DNA of 64,000 nucleotides from Tsukamurella paurometabola DSM 20162 (GCF_000092225.1 NC_014158.1:310001-374000), one strand, 5' to 3'. Positions 35,032 through 44,668 are shown, numbered from the stretch's first letter. Notes: generated from the letters alone by a model not told the origin. Numbers and translations: made by a program.

Positions 35032-37185
35032 ATGACTACCGAGGCGCAGCCGGGGCGAACGGTCGACGACGCGCCGCCGCATCCCGAGGTGACGCGGCTG
35101 CGGCGGCCGGTGTGGTTGAGCGTGACGCTGCGCCGCGCGTTGGTGTGGGCGGTGCTGTCGACGGTCTTCGTCGCGCTCACCGCTGGTCGGTGGCCCACCT
35201 GGGCGGTGACGGCGATCCCGGTGATCGGCGCACTCGTCGCGTTCGTCTCCGTGCACGGATCGGTGCTCAGCGAGCGGATCGCCGCACGGGCGCACTACCT
35301 CCGCAGACGCCGTGCGGGTTACGACGGGCTGCCGGGCCGGGTGATCGACGTCGACGGCTGCGGTGTCCGCTGGGGTGACGGCTACGAGCTGGTGTCGGCG
35401 ATCGAGCTGACCGCCGACCTCGCCGAGACCCGGTTACGGGACGGCCGCGCGTACGCCGCGGACACCGTGCCCCTCGATCTGCTGGCATCGATGATGACCC
35501 AGTACGGCCTGAACGTCGACATCGATGTCTCCTCCGCCGGTCGCCGCGTACCTCCGGGACCGGCGTACCGCGCCTCCTATGCACAGGGCGTGCGGTTCTA
35601 CTCCGCGATGGCCGAGCGCTCCACCTGGCTGATCCTCCGGGTGAACACCCGCCGCAATCTCGCCGGCATCGTGCGCCGCGGTCCATCGCGCACCGCGGGG
35701 CCCACAGCGCTCATGGCCGCCACCCGGCGGCTCGAGCAACGCCTGCACGAGCGCCGCATCCGGGCGCGGATTCTGCCGCCCGCGGAACTCGCCCAGCTGG
35801 ATTCGCTGCTGTCCTTCGGTGCCGATGCGCGCCGCGGTGAGGAGCAGTGGAATCACGTCTCCTACGGAAATTCCTATGCCACCACGTACTTCGTCGATCC
35901 CGGCCGGATGTCCACGGAGAAGCTGGACCGGTGGTGGGGTCTGGACACCGACAGCACCGCCGTGGTGCTGCGGCTGCGCAAGCGGTCCGCCCAGGCACCC
36001 GTCGAGATCAGCGGGCTGGTGCGATACGACACCGCGACACCGCAGATCGACAACCACGACGATTCGCTGATCCTGGTGGCGGGCCGCCAGCGAGAACTGG
36101 CGCTGGCGACGCTACCGGGCGGGGCCACCAGCGTCGCCGACCTCCCCTCGGCTCCGCTCACGAAGCTGGCCGCCGTCGAGATTCCGGTCGGTCCAGCGGG
36201 CCCGGTCTGGGGCATCGCCGACGGTGCCGCCATCGCGCTACCGCTCTTCGACGGCTCGCCGGTGCCCGAGACCCTGCAGGTCGAGTTCGCGTCCGATCTG
36301 ACGGTGGTGCAACTGATCCTGTTGCGTTCGGTGGGTGCGGGCGCCTCCGTGGCGGTGCGTACCGAGCGGCCCGATCGCTGGCTGATGCTGGCGAACACGC
36401 TCGCCGACCCCTCCCGGTTCCGGATCGTCGACGCCGGCGACCGGAGGCCGGCCGACATCACCGTTTTCGATGGGGTCGAGGTGGACGCGGTGCCGGAGCG
36501 CACTCTGCTCACCGTGCACGGCGCGGGATCCGAACTCGGTGACAAGGCCGATGTCACCGTCGCGCAGACCACCCAGTCCAAGGTGATCGTGCGGATCGGC
36601 CGGCGGGCTCCGATCGAGATGGTGCTCAACCCGACCGATGAAGAGTTGCGGTACTGCGACGTGGTGGTGCCGCCGTTGGCGTCCACCGCGGGCGAGCTCC
36701 CGGTGCAGCAGCGGCAACCGCGGCAGCCCCCGGCACCGCCCCGGCACGTGCCGACCGCACCGCCCGCACCGTGGTCGCGGGCGATCCCGCAGTCCGCACC
36801 GCCGGCGCCGCGCCCGGTTCCGCCCGCAGTGCCGCCGGCTGTTCCACCGGCCGTGCCGCCGGCTGCGCAACCCGCCGGGGCACAGCAAGCGGTGCCCCCG
36901 GTTCCGCCGTCCGGAGCGCCGGCCCCCGCCGTTCCCGCAGCGGGTCTCCCGCCGCAGGGCGCACCGCAGCAGCCGCGCATCCGGAGGCCGGTCCGGCCCG
37001 CGCCGCCCCCGCCCTTCGAGCGGGGGAGCGGGGCGCAGCGCAAGACCGACGCCGGCCGGTGGGTTCGCCGCGGCCGTGACGACGAGCCCGGCGGCCCCGC
37101 TCGCCGGCCCCGCCGGGAACCGGGCGCCCCACGCTGGGCGCAGCCCAAGGACGAACCGCCCGGTCCGCCGCCAACCTCGCGTTAA
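35032..37185 (+). CDS. eccE: EccE with long Pro-rich cytosolic tail
   Basis: 717 residues, longer than typical EccE (about 300-460 aa). Two N-terminal membrane helices (about 32-75) are followed by the EccE soluble domain (about 80-540) with GYELVSAIELT and NHVSYGNSYATTYFVDPG. The extra 170 residues (about 545-717) are Pro/Ala-rich with tandem PPAVPPAV units, then a basic end (RRPRREPGAPRW). EccE is a peripheral subunit of the ESX membrane complex. It starts directly at the end of mycP. Confidence 0.8.
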   Translation: MTTEAQPGRTVDDAPPHPEVTRLRRPVWLSVTLRRALVWAVLSTVFVALTAGRWPTWAVTAIPVIGALVAFVSVHGSVLSERIAARAHYLRRRRAGYDGLPGRVIDVDGCGVRWGDGYELVSAIELTADLAETRLRDGRAYAADTVPLDLLASMMTQYGLNVDIDVSSAGRRVPPGPAYRASYAQGVRFYSAMAERSTWLILRVNTRRNLAGIVRRGPSRTAGPTALMAATRRLEQRLHERRIRARILPPAELAQLDSLLSFGADARRGEEQWNHVSYGNSYATTYFVDPGRMSTEKLDRWWGLDTDSTAVVLRLRKRSAQAPVEISGLVRYDTATPQIDNHDDSLILVAGRQRELALATLPGGATSVADLPSAPLTKLAAVEIPVGPAGPVWGIADGAAIALPLFDGSPVPETLQVEFASDLTVVQLILLRSVGAGASVAVRTERPDRWLMLANTLADPSRFRIVDAGDRRPADITVFDGVEVDAVPERTLLTVHGAGSELGDKADVTVAQTTQSKVIVRIGRRAPIEMVLNPTDEELRYCDVVVPPLASTAGELPVQQRQPRQPPAPPRHVPTAPPAPWSRAIPQSAPPAPRPVPPAVPPAVPPAVPPAAQPAGAQQAVPPVPPSGAPAPAVPAAGLPPQGAPQQPRIRRPVRPAPPPPFERGSGAQRKTDAGRWVRRGRDDEPGGPARRPRREPGAPRWAQPKDEPPGPPPTSR

Positions 37186-37255
37186 GCCCTCGACAACCTG
37201 CGGCGCGGTAGATTCGTCTCGCTGCGGACGAGCAGGGAATGGAGGTGTCGGCGAG

Positions 37256-39271
37256 GTGGCCGAACCGGGTGAGGTGATCGCGGGGTACGTGGTCGAGTCG
37301 GTGCTGGGCACCGGAGGTATGGGCACGGTCTACCGCGTGCGGCACCGCACGCTTCCCCGATCGGTGGCACTGAAGGTGCTGCAGAGTCAGTTCTCCGCCG
37401 ATCCGTCGGTGCGCGCGCGGTTCGATCGCGAGGCCGATATCGTGGCCGGGCTCAAGCACCCGCACATCGTCGATGTCTACGACCGCGGCGAGTCCGACGG
37501 CCATCTGTGGATCGCGATGGAACTGGTCGAGGGTGGCAACGTCGCGCAGATCGTGCAGCGCGAGGGCCCGTTCAGCCTGGACCGCGCCGTCGCGGTGATC
37601 GAGCAGGTCGCCGATGCGCTCGACGAGGCGCACGGCCACGGGATTCTGCACCGCGACGTCAAACCCGCCAACTTCCTCGTCGACCGCGGCCGGCGCGGCG
37701 AACAGATCAAACTGGCGGACTTCGGCATCGGCGCCGCGCAGACCGAGGTCGGACAGCACACGCAGACCGGCACGGTAGTGGGAACGTTGGCCTACACCGC
37801 GCCGGAAGCGTTGTTGGGCAATCCGATCGATCACCGTGCCGATATCTACTCGCTGGCGTGCGCAGCGGTGGTGCTATTGACCGGCGCGCCGCCGTTCAAC
37901 ACCACGATCTCCGGGCAGCTCATGCTTGCGCACATCAGCCAGAACCCGCCCAGCATACGGGTCAAGCGGCCCGATCTGTCCCCCGAGATCGATTACGTGC
38001 TCGGCCGCGCCATGGCCAAGAATCCCGCCGATCGGTACAACTCGGCCGGTGAGTTCGCCGATGCGTTGTCCTCGGCCGCGCGCCGGATGTCCGGCGCGGC
38101 CGGCATCGCTCCGCCGCCTCCGCCGGCTGGGACGAACTGGCAGGGCACCCCGTCGAATCCCGCTCTGGCCACCGGGTTCAATCCCGGAGCCCCGGCCGGG
38201 TACTCCGGACCTCCGCCCGGTGCCGCAGTGCCGGCCCAGTTCTACGGTGGGCCGAGCAGCCCGAGTAACCCGAGCATGGTGCCGCCGTCTCCGGCGAAGA
38301 GTCGGCGTCCGCTCATCGTCGGTGCCGCTGCGGCCGTGGTGGTGCTCGTCGCGATCGCCATCGGTGCGTTCGCCCTCACCGGTGGTGGGGCCTCGGACGG
38401 CCGGCCGGCGCTCGACTCCTGGAGCGCACGGACGGTCACAGATATCAACGGCGACACCAGGATCAACGAGCGGCCCACTCGAATCGTGGCGCTCGGTCCT
38501 GGTGATGCGGAGATCGTCACCGCGCTCGGCTTCGATGTGGTCGCCGGTGGCAACGGGCCGAAATCAGAACTGCCGTCCTGGGTTCCGTCGCTGAAGGAGG
38601 TTCCCACGGCGGGCACCTCGACCAACCCCGATCGAGCGGCGATCGAGAAGGCGAAGCCCGACCTCATCATCGACACCGATCCGGCCGGATCGGCCGCGTC
38701 GAAGGATCTCAAATCCGTCGCGAACAGCATCGCGGTCTCGCCGGCCGGCAGTAAGGGCTGGACCTGGCAGGAGCAGATGGCCTACATCGCCGAGGCGCTC
38801 GGCGCCAAGGATCGTGCGTCAGCGGTCCGCAAGACCTACGAGCAGAGGATCACCGAACTGCGCGCCGCGCACCCCGATTTCACCGGTAAGAAGGTGGACC
38901 TGGTGCACTACGACGGGCAGGCGACGCGGCTTGCCACCAATGCGGCGAGCCCCTTTCAACTACTGGGGCAGCTCGGCTTCACCATGCAGGTGCCGGCCAA
39001 GGGCAGCGGATCGTCGTGGTTGACGGTGGCATCGGTGGATCTGTATGCGGTGGTGAACACCAGCTCGGTGGACCGCACGGTAGTGGCACGGACCGATCCG
39101 AGCGCCGGGAACGGCGGTTACGACGGGCTTCCGGCCGCACTGACCTACGGTGCGCCGATCGTCATTCTGGACACGGGCTCCGGAGTGGATGCCCTGCTGT
39201 ACGGCGGACCGCTGGCCATCGATACCGTTGCCGATGATGTGATCCCGGCGATTGCGAAGGGAGTCAAATAG
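37256..39271 (+). CDS. Transmembrane Ser/Thr protein kinase with FecB-like binding domain as sensor
   Basis: 671 residues from the GTG at 37256, with GGAGG about 12 bases upstream. Kinase domain about 8-275: VLGTGGMGTVY (P-loop), Lys40, HRD with Asp134 in HRDVKPAN, DFG with Asp155, and GTLAYTAPE. A Pro/Gly linker follows (about 285-345), one helix (about 350-373), then an extracellular domain (about 385-671) with the TroA/FecB-type layout: PTRIVALGPGDAEIVTALGF, KPDLIIDTD, and a long helix into a second lobe. Such domains bind ferric siderophores or metals. It lies right after EccE. Confidence 0.85.
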   Translation: MAEPGEVIAGYVVESVLGTGGMGTVYRVRHRTLPRSVALKVLQSQFSADPSVRARFDREADIVAGLKHPHIVDVYDRGESDGHLWIAMELVEGGNVAQIVQREGPFSLDRAVAVIEQVADALDEAHGHGILHRDVKPANFLVDRGRRGEQIKLADFGIGAAQTEVGQHTQTGTVVGTLAYTAPEALLGNPIDHRADIYSLACAAVVLLTGAPPFNTTISGQLMLAHISQNPPSIRVKRPDLSPEIDYVLGRAMAKNPADRYNSAGEFADALSSAARRMSGAAGIAPPPPPAGTNWQGTPSNPALATGFNPGAPAGYSGPPPGAAVPAQFYGGPSSPSNPSMVPPSPAKSRRPLIVGAAAAVVVLVAIAIGAFALTGGGASDGRPALDSWSARTVTDINGDTRINERPTRIVALGPGDAEIVTALGFDVVAGGNGPKSELPSWVPSLKEVPTAGTSTNPDRAAIEKAKPDLIIDTDPAGSAASKDLKSVANSIAVSPAGSKGWTWQEQMAYIAEALGAKDRASAVRKTYEQRITELRAAHPDFTGKKVDLVHYDGQATRLATNAASPFQLLGQLGFTMQVPAKGSGSSWLTVASVDLYAVVNTSSVDRTVVARTDPSAGNGGYDGLPAALTYGAPIVILDTGSGVDALLYGGPLAIDTVADDVIPAIAKGVK

Positions 39272-39861
39272 TGGCGGAGCAGACGCTCACCGCGGCGGAT
39301 CTGGACCGGTTCGCCGCCGCACTGGCGGCCGGTAAGCGGCCCACCGTGTATCTCATCGAGGCTGTACCCAGTCTCGGTCTGGCCGGTGGGGCATCGGCGA
39401 AGGTAGTGGAGGTCTCGGGAACCACGGTGACCGTCCGTCCCGCCGGCGTCGACGATCAACTGCCATACGACGCCCGGGAGTTGCGCGCGACCAAGCAGCC
39501 GAAGCCGGTCAAGCCAGCCACGGCGGCGAAGGCCGCGCCGAAGGCGGCGCCGGCGACGGCGAAATCGGTGGCCATCACCGTGTTCGTCGGCGCCGACAAT
39601 GCTGCGGCGGTGAAGGTGACGCGCAATGCGAACAAGCCCGCCGGTGCGCGCGAGGTCGCGCTTCCCGCAGTGCAGAAGGCGCTGGCCGGGCTGGGTGACA
39701 AAGAGGCACAGGGCACCGTTGACGAGGTGTTGTCCACGGCTCGGGAGGCCGCCGCCGACCGGGTGGCGCAGTTGCAGGCCGAGCTGGCCGCCGCCAAGAA
39801 GTCGCTGGCCTCACTCGATCGCGCCAAGCGCGGGAATGCGAGCACCACTCGCGGTCGTTGA
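39271..39861 (+). CDS. Hypothetical protein, DUF6319-like
   Basis: 196 residues; GTG shares a base with the kinase stop, so cotranscribed. N-terminal part (about 8-68) is a compact strand-rich domain (PTVYLIEAVPSLGLAGG, VVEVSGTTVTVRPAG), then an Ala/Lys/Pro-rich linker, then a helical C-terminal part with a heptad pattern (DRVAQLQAELAAAKKSLASL). The overall plan is that of the uncharacterised DUF6319 family of mycolic-acid bacteria, though I am only moderately sure. A nucleoid-associated or DNA-binding role is conceivable from the basic linker. Confidence 0.5.
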   Translation: MAEQTLTAADLDRFAAALAAGKRPTVYLIEAVPSLGLAGGASAKVVEVSGTTVTVRPAGVDDQLPYDARELRATKQPKPVKPATAAKAAPKAAPATAKSVAITVFVGADNAAAVKVTRNANKPAGAREVALPAVQKALAGLGDKEAQGTVDEVLSTAREAAADRVAQLQAELAAAKKSLASLDRAKRGNASTTRGR

Positions 39862-39869
39862 ATCGAGTC

Positions 39870-40526
39870 ATGACGGAGTCGATTCATCACCTGAACCTGA
39901 GCGCCGATGAGGTGCTCACCTCCACCCGGTCGGTGCGCAAGCGCCTCGACCTCGAGCGGCCCGTCCCGCTGGAGGTGATCACGGACGCACTCGAGGTGGC
40001 GCTGCAGGCCCCGTCGGGCAGTAACGCCCAGGGATGGCACTGGATCGTGCTGACCGACCCGGAGAAGAAGCGGATCGTCGCCGAGCATTACGCCCGCTCG
40101 TTCGCGGCCTATGCCGCCGCCGGTGCGCAGGCCCGTGCCGCGAACCCGCCGAAGGACCTGGACACCGCCGAGAAGGTGGCCTCCAGTGCGCAGTATCTCG
40201 CCGATGTCATGCACGAGGTGCCCGCGCTGGTGATCGGCGCGATCCACGTGCCCGGTGGGGAGCTGCCCGAAGGCAATCAGGCCGGTGTATGGGGATCGCT
40301 GCTGCCGGCCGCGTGGAGCCTGTCGCTCGCCCTCCGCGAGCGCGGCCTCGGTTCGGCGTGGACCACTTTGCATCTGGTGTACGAGCGTGAGGTCGCCGAG
40401 GCACTCGGCCTGCCGGAGAACATCCGGCAGGGCGTGCTGTTGCCGGTCGCCTACACCAAGGGCACCGATTTCAAGCCCGCTAAGCGGGCACCGCTGGAAA
40501 CGGTGTTGCACGTCAACGGCTGGTGA
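39870..40526 (+). CDS. Nitroreductase-family FMN oxidoreductase
   Basis: 218 residues from the ATG at 39870; a TTG at 39858 is an alternative. The family blocks are clear: STRSVRKRLDLERPV (FMN phosphate-binding arginines), LQAPSGSNAQGWHWIVL, a dimer-interface helix, and SLSLALRERGLGSAWTTLH. The members of this group act as NAD(P)H-dependent nitro/quinone reductases. The substrate is unknown. Only nine bases separate it from the preceding stop, so weak cotranscription is possible. Confidence 0.85.
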   Translation: MTESIHHLNLSADEVLTSTRSVRKRLDLERPVPLEVITDALEVALQAPSGSNAQGWHWIVLTDPEKKRIVAEHYARSFAAYAAAGAQARAANPPKDLDTAEKVASSAQYLADVMHEVPALVIGAIHVPGGELPEGNQAGVWGSLLPAAWSLSLALRERGLGSAWTTLHLVYEREVAEALGLPENIRQGVLLPVAYTKGTDFKPAKRAPLETVLHVNGW

Positions 40527-40567
40527 CGTGCCGGTGGCGTGACCGGATCGTTCCGGTGCGCGGCCTG

Positions 40568-40604
40568 ATCGTGTCTCGTCGGATCGGTGCGGACCGGACA
40601 CGAT
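40568..40604. promoter_or_regulatory. Inverted repeat upstream of the isochorismatase-like gene
   Basis: ATCGTGTC (40568-40575) and GACACGAT (40597-40604) are perfect arms separated by 21 bases, just before the ATG at 40611. Possible operator. Confidence 0.25.
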
Positions 40605-40610
40605 GGGGGC

Positions 40611-41162
40611 ATGAACGCACTCGTGGTGATCGATGTCCAGGAGTCCTTCCGTCAGCGCGCGAACTGGTCCGAGGTCTCGAATCCCGGCATCGTCGGTGAT
40701 GTGAACCGGCTCGTCGTGGCGGCGCGTGAGCGGGGCGAACCGGTCGTGTGGATCCTGCACAGCGAACCGGGAAGCGGTGGCGTATTCGACCCGGCGTCGG
40801 GTCACGTCGTGCTGCAGCCGGGGCTCGTGCCGCTGCCCGGAGAACCCTTGCTGACCAAGACCACGCGCAATGCCTTCACCAGCACCGAACTCGGGCGACT
40901 GCTCCAGCGCGGCGGCGTCACCGGCCTCACGATCGCGGGTATCCAGACCGAGCAGTGCTGCGAGACGACGGCGCGGCTGGCCGCGGATCTCGGCTTCGAC
41001 GTGGACTTCGTCACCGAGGCCACCGCCACCTTCCCGATCGTGCGCCCGGATACCGGTGCGGTCCTCGGGACGGACGCGATCATCGAGCGAACCGAATTCG
41101 CGCTCGCGGGCCGCTTCGCGCGGATCCGCACGCTCGACGAGGCGGTCGCGGGCGCGGCATGA
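40611..41162 (+). CDS. Isochorismatase-like cysteine hydrolase
   Basis: 183 residues from the ATG at 40611. Catalytic residues of the cysteine-hydrolase superfamily are seen: Asp in ALVVIDVQESF, Lys in LLTKTTRNAF, and Cys in GIQTEQCCETTARLA. Length and motifs fit nicotinamidase/isochorismatase relatives of unknown substrate. It runs into the GlxA-type regulator with a seven-base gap, so the regulator probably senses or controls this pathway. Confidence 0.85.
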   Translation: MNALVVIDVQESFRQRANWSEVSNPGIVGDVNRLVVAARERGEPVVWILHSEPGSGGVFDPASGHVVLQPGLVPLPGEPLLTKTTRNAFTSTELGRLLQRGGVTGLTIAGIQTEQCCETTARLAADLGFDVDFVTEATATFPIVRPDTGAVLGTDAIIERTEFALAGRFARIRTLDEAVAGAA

Positions 41163-41169
41163 TGCACCC

Positions 41170-42072
41170 GTGAGTCCGACGACGGTGGCCGTCCTCCTGG
41201 TCCCGGGGGTGCACCTGCTCGACGTGGCGGGGCCCACCCAGGCCTTCGGCACGGCCACCGACCTCGGGCACGAGTACGCGCTGCGGTACATCGGCGAATC
41301 CGCTCGGGTCGCCAGCCATCAGGGGCTGCCGCTCGTGGCCGAGACGGACTTCCCGCGGTTACGGGTATCGGACATCGCGCTGGTGCCGGGTTGGCGCACC
41401 GAATCCGGAGCTGTTCCGCTCTCCGCGACGACCCTGCACAGGATCGCCGACCATCACGCTGCCGGCGGCACGGTGATGTCGGTGTGTGCGGGTGCGTTCG
41501 CGCTCGGCGCGGCAGGCCTGCTGGACGGCCGACGGTGCACCACCCACCACCAGCTGTGCGACCGGCTCGAGCGGCGCCATCGGGCCGCCACCGTGGTGCG
41601 GGACGTCCTGCACGTCACGGATGGAACCGTGCGCACCTCGGCGGGTATCGCGAGCGGCATCGACGCAACGCTGGCACTGCTGGCGGATCGTCACGGGTCC
41701 GCCGTGGCCGCCGCGGTCTCGCGTGCGATGGTGGTGTACGCCCGCCGGAACGGCCACGCCCCACAGCATTCGGTGATGTTGCGGCACCGGTCCCACGTCA
41801 ACGACGCGGTACATCGTGCACTGGACGTGATCGACGGGCGGTTCGCCGAGTCGTTGCCGCTGAGCGAGCTGTCCGCTGCCGCCGGGGTCAGCGCACGCAC
41901 TCTCACCCGGGCATTCGATGCCGAACTCGGGATCACGCCGCTGCGGTACCAGCAGGCGGTGCGGGTGGAGCACGCCGGCCTGCTGATCGAGCACGGGGCG
42001 ACGATGGAGTCCGCAGCGCAGGCAGTCGGATTCACCGACGCCCGGATGCTGCGACGCCTGCGCTCACGATAG
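41170..42072 (+). CDS. GlxA-type regulator (DJ-1/PfpI plus AraC HTH)
   Basis: 300 residues from the GTG at 41170. The N-terminal part (about 1-170) is a DJ-1/PfpI domain, with the nucleophile-elbow Cys in GTVMSVCAGAFALGAAGLL. The C-terminal part (about 205-300) is an AraC-type double HTH (LPLSELSAAAGVSARTLTRAF and a second recognition helix near ESAAQAVGFTDARMLRRL). GlxA-type proteins are transcription activators whose N domain senses a small molecule. Confidence 0.85.
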   Translation: MSPTTVAVLLVPGVHLLDVAGPTQAFGTATDLGHEYALRYIGESARVASHQGLPLVAETDFPRLRVSDIALVPGWRTESGAVPLSATTLHRIADHHAAGGTVMSVCAGAFALGAAGLLDGRRCTTHHQLCDRLERRHRAATVVRDVLHVTDGTVRTSAGIASGIDATLALLADRHGSAVAAAVSRAMVVYARRNGHAPQHSVMLRHRSHVNDAVHRALDVIDGRFAESLPLSELSAAAGVSARTLTRAFDAELGITPLRYQQAVRVEHAGLLIEHGATMESAAQAVGFTDARMLRRLRSR

Positions 42073-42099
42073 CCACCGCCGCACTGCCGGAGAACGCGA

Positions 42100-43266
42100 T
42101 CAGATGCCGAGTGCGGCGTCCATGAGCGCGACGAGCTCATCGTGAAACCGGGCCCGGCGCCGCAGCCGCCGCGTGCGAGCGAAGTCGTTGGCGATGGTCA
42201 TGGCCGCACCCACGGCGATGCGCGCTCCTGCGCCGTCGACCTCGCCGCCGGCCTCCAACAGCGCGACCCACCGTGCGAGGTAGGCCTTCTGCGCCGCGAG
42301 CAGAGCTTCGCCGCCGGACTCGATGACCACTTCGCGTCCCACCGTGAAGGCCACCGCGAGATCGGTGGACGAGACCAGGTTCGCGGCGTACGACCGCACC
42401 AGTGCACGCAGCTCGGCGATGGGATCGCCCTCGGCGTGGGCGGCTGCGCCCAGTACCCCGATCTCGAGCGCCGCGCGGGCGCGTGCCACGATGCCCACCA
42501 GGATCGACCCCTTCGAGGGGAAGTGACCGTACACGCTGGGGCCCGAAATACCCACGGCGGCACCGATATCGTCCATACCCACCGTGCTGTAACCGCGAGA
42601 GAAGAACAGCTCCGATGCGGCGTCGAGGATCTCGTCGCTGCGGACCACGGGCGCGCGACGCGGCGGCGGAGCGGGCAAGTGCGGTGCGATCGACGGTGCG
42701 GCGCGCAGCACCCGCTCGCTGATCCGCTCGAGATCCGTGCGGTACCGCCGAGTCCCGATCCGCCCGCGGCTCGGCGGCACCGAACCGCCGACGGCGAGAA
42801 CGGCCCAGGCCAGAACCCGGGCGTCGTCGTCGGTGACCTCGGGGTGATCGCGGCGCAGCACCTCGGTCCACCGGCCGAGGACGCCTTCGCTGGCGGCGAT
42901 CATCTCGCGTGCCTGCTCGGCCGTCAGGTGCCGCCGGTTCCAGCGCCACAGCGCCAGGGGGCCCGGTTTGTCGACGGCCATCGCGAACACCGCGGCCGCC
43001 AGATCGTCGAACGTGGCGCCGGGGCGGGCGAGTGCGCTGTCGGTCGCCGCGGACATCTCGTCGACCGCCGAGCGCATCGCTGCGGCGAGGATGGCCTCCT
43101 TGTCCGGGAAGTGCCGGTACACACTGGGCCCGCTGATTCCGGCGGCCCGCGCGATATCGGCCACCGCCACGTTCCCGTAGCCGCGGTCGAGGAACAGGCC
43201 GGTGGCGACGTCGACCAGCTGTCGGCGTCGCTCGGCGGGGCGCAGGCGCGTGTTCGATGGTGCCAT
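42100..43266 (-). CDS. Regulator with two tandem TetR domains
   Basis: 388 residues with two complete TetR units. First HTH: RRQLVDVATGLFLDRGYGNVAVADIARAAGISGPSVYRHF (about 13-52). Second HTH: SDEILDAASELFFSRGYSTVGMDDIGAAVGISGPSVYGHF (about 210-250). Each is followed by its helical ligand domain. It is divergent from fadA with 156 bases between, and a TetR with a fatty-acyl-type ligand is the usual regulator for such genes, so control of beta-oxidation is likely. A covalently linked dimer with two DNA heads is unusual. Confidence 0.85.
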   Translation of the reverse strand: MAPSNTRLRPAERRRQLVDVATGLFLDRGYGNVAVADIARAAGISGPSVYRHFPDKEAILAAAMRSAVDEMSAATDSALARPGATFDDLAAAVFAMAVDKPGPLALWRWNRRHLTAEQAREMIAASEGVLGRWTEVLRRDHPEVTDDDARVLAWAVLAVGGSVPPSRGRIGTRRYRTDLERISERVLRAAPSIAPHLPAPPPRRAPVVRSDEILDAASELFFSRGYSTVGMDDIGAAVGISGPSVYGHFPSKGSILVGIVARARAALEIGVLGAAAHAEGDPIAELRALVRSYAANLVSSTDLAVAFTVGREVVIESGGEALLAAQKAYLARWVALLEAGGEVDGAGARIAVGAAMTIANDFARTRRLRRRARFHDELVALMDAALGI

Positions 43267-43299
43267 GGTTAACGCAACGATAGCCCATGAAACCGGTTC

Positions 43300-43309
43300 T
43301 ATGTGTCGT
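43300..43309. promoter_or_regulatory. Candidate TetR operator in the fadA-regulator gap
   Basis: The palindrome AACCGGTT occurs near the centre of the divergent intergenic region, and a half copy (CCGGTT) recurs about 50 bases further. This is a candidate binding site for the tandem-TetR protein; sequence match only. Confidence 0.3.
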
Positions 43310-43422
43310 TCTACATGCGGATCTTTCCAAATAAGCTACACCCGGTTAGCCTGTAGGAGGACGGGCTCCGAGCTGGACAAGGGAGCTGCGAACACCCTTC
43401 TTCGAAAGGACGGGAAGACCAA

Positions 43423-44634
43423 GTGTCTGACGCATTCATCTACGAGGCGATCCGTACGCCGCGTGGCAAGCTCAAGGGCGGCTCGCTGACCGCCATCAAG
43501 CCCACCGACCTCGTGGTGGGGCTCATCGACGAGATCAAGGACCGGAACCCCGATCTGGATCCGGCCGCCGTCGACGACATCGTGCTGGGCGTCGTCTCGC
43601 CGGTCGGCGAGCAGGGCGCCGACATCGCGCGCACCGCCTCCATCGTGGCCGGCCTCCCGGACACCGTCGCGGGTGTGCAGATCAACCGCTTCTGCGCCTC
43701 GGGTCTCGAGGCCACCAATATGGCGGCCCAGAAGGTCGGTTCGGCGCTCGGCGATGACCTGGTCCTCGCCGGCGGTGTCGAGTCGATGTCGCGCGTGCCG
43801 ATGGGCTCCGACTTCGGCGCCCTGTTCTACGACCCGCAGTACAGCTACGACAACTACATCGCGCCCCAGGGCATCGGTGCCGACCTCATCGCCACCATCG
43901 AGGGCTTCTCCCGCGATGACGTCGATCAGTACTCCGCGCAGTCCCAGGAGCTCGCCGCGAAGGCGTGGGACGAGGGCCGGTTCGCCAAGTCCGTCGTGCC
44001 CGTCAAGGACCAGAACGGCCTCGTCGTGCTCGATAACGACGAGCACCGTCGTCCCGGCACCACCGCCGCCGACCTGGGCAAGCTGCGTCCCGCCTTCACC
44101 GTGGTCGGTGAGATGGGCGGCTTCGACGCCGTGGCGCTGCAGAAGTACACCCACGTCGAGAAGATCGACCACGTGCACACCGGCGGTAACAGCTCCGGCA
44201 TCGTCGACGGTGCAGCCCTCGTGCTGGTCGGCAACGAGGCCGGCGGTAAGAAGGCCGGGCTCACCCCGCGCGGCCGCATCGTCGCGACCGCCTCGACCGG
44301 CGCCGATCCGACGATCATGCTGACCGGTCCCACGCCGGCCACCGAGAAGGTGCTGGCCAAGGCCGGGCTGACCAAGGACGACATCGACGTCTGGGAGCTC
44401 AACGAGGCCTTCGCCTCCGTGGTCCTGAAGTGGATGAAGGACTTCAAGCTCGACCGCGAGCAGGTCAACGTCAACGGCGGCGCGATCGCGCTGGGTCACC
44501 CGCTGGGCGCCACCGGCGCGATGCTGGTGGGCACCGTGCTCGACGAGCTCGAGCGCACGGGCGGCCGCTACGGCCTGATCACCCTGTGCATCGCCGGCGG
44601 CATGGGCTCGGCCACCATCATCGAGCGCATCTGA
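43423..44634 (+). CDS. fadA: Acetyl-CoA C-acyltransferase (beta-oxidation thiolase)
   Basis: 403 residues, GTG start with AAAGGACGGGAAGACC upstream. Nucleophile Cys in [15 protein letters not shown] (about 90), and the C-terminal His and Cys of thiolases in [15 protein letters not shown] (about 353) and CIAGGMGSA (about 392). It catalyses the thiolytic last step of fatty-acid beta-oxidation and is paired with the multifunctional fadB-type gene 34 bases downstream. High codon bias suggests strong expression. Confidence 0.95.
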   Translation: MSDAFIYEAIRTPRGKLKGGSLTAIKPTDLVVGLIDEIKDRNPDLDPAAVDDIVLGVVSPVGEQGADIARTASIVAGLPDTVAGVQINRFCASGLEATNMAAQKVGSALGDDLVLAGGVESMSRVPMGSDFGALFYDPQYSYDNYIAPQGIGADLIATIEGFSRDDVDQYSAQSQELAAKAWDEGRFAKSVVPVKDQNGLVVLDNDEHRRPGTTAADLGKLRPAFTVVGEMGGFDAVALQKYTHVEKIDHVHTGGNSSGIVDGAALVLVGNEAGGKKAGLTPRGRIVATASTGADPTIMLTGPTPATEKVLAKAGLTKDDIDVWELNEAFASVVLKWMKDFKLDREQVNVNGGAIALGHPLGATGAMLVGTVLDELERTGGRYGLITLCIAGGMGSATIIERI

Positions 44635-44668
44635 CGCCCCGACTTCAGCAACAGGAGACTAGAAATAC

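Noticed and set aside
36638-37255. N-terminal extension of the kinase open frame
   Set aside because: It overlaps the 3' end of eccE, is Arg/Pro-rich, and the RBS-preceded GTG at 37256 fits the kinase start.
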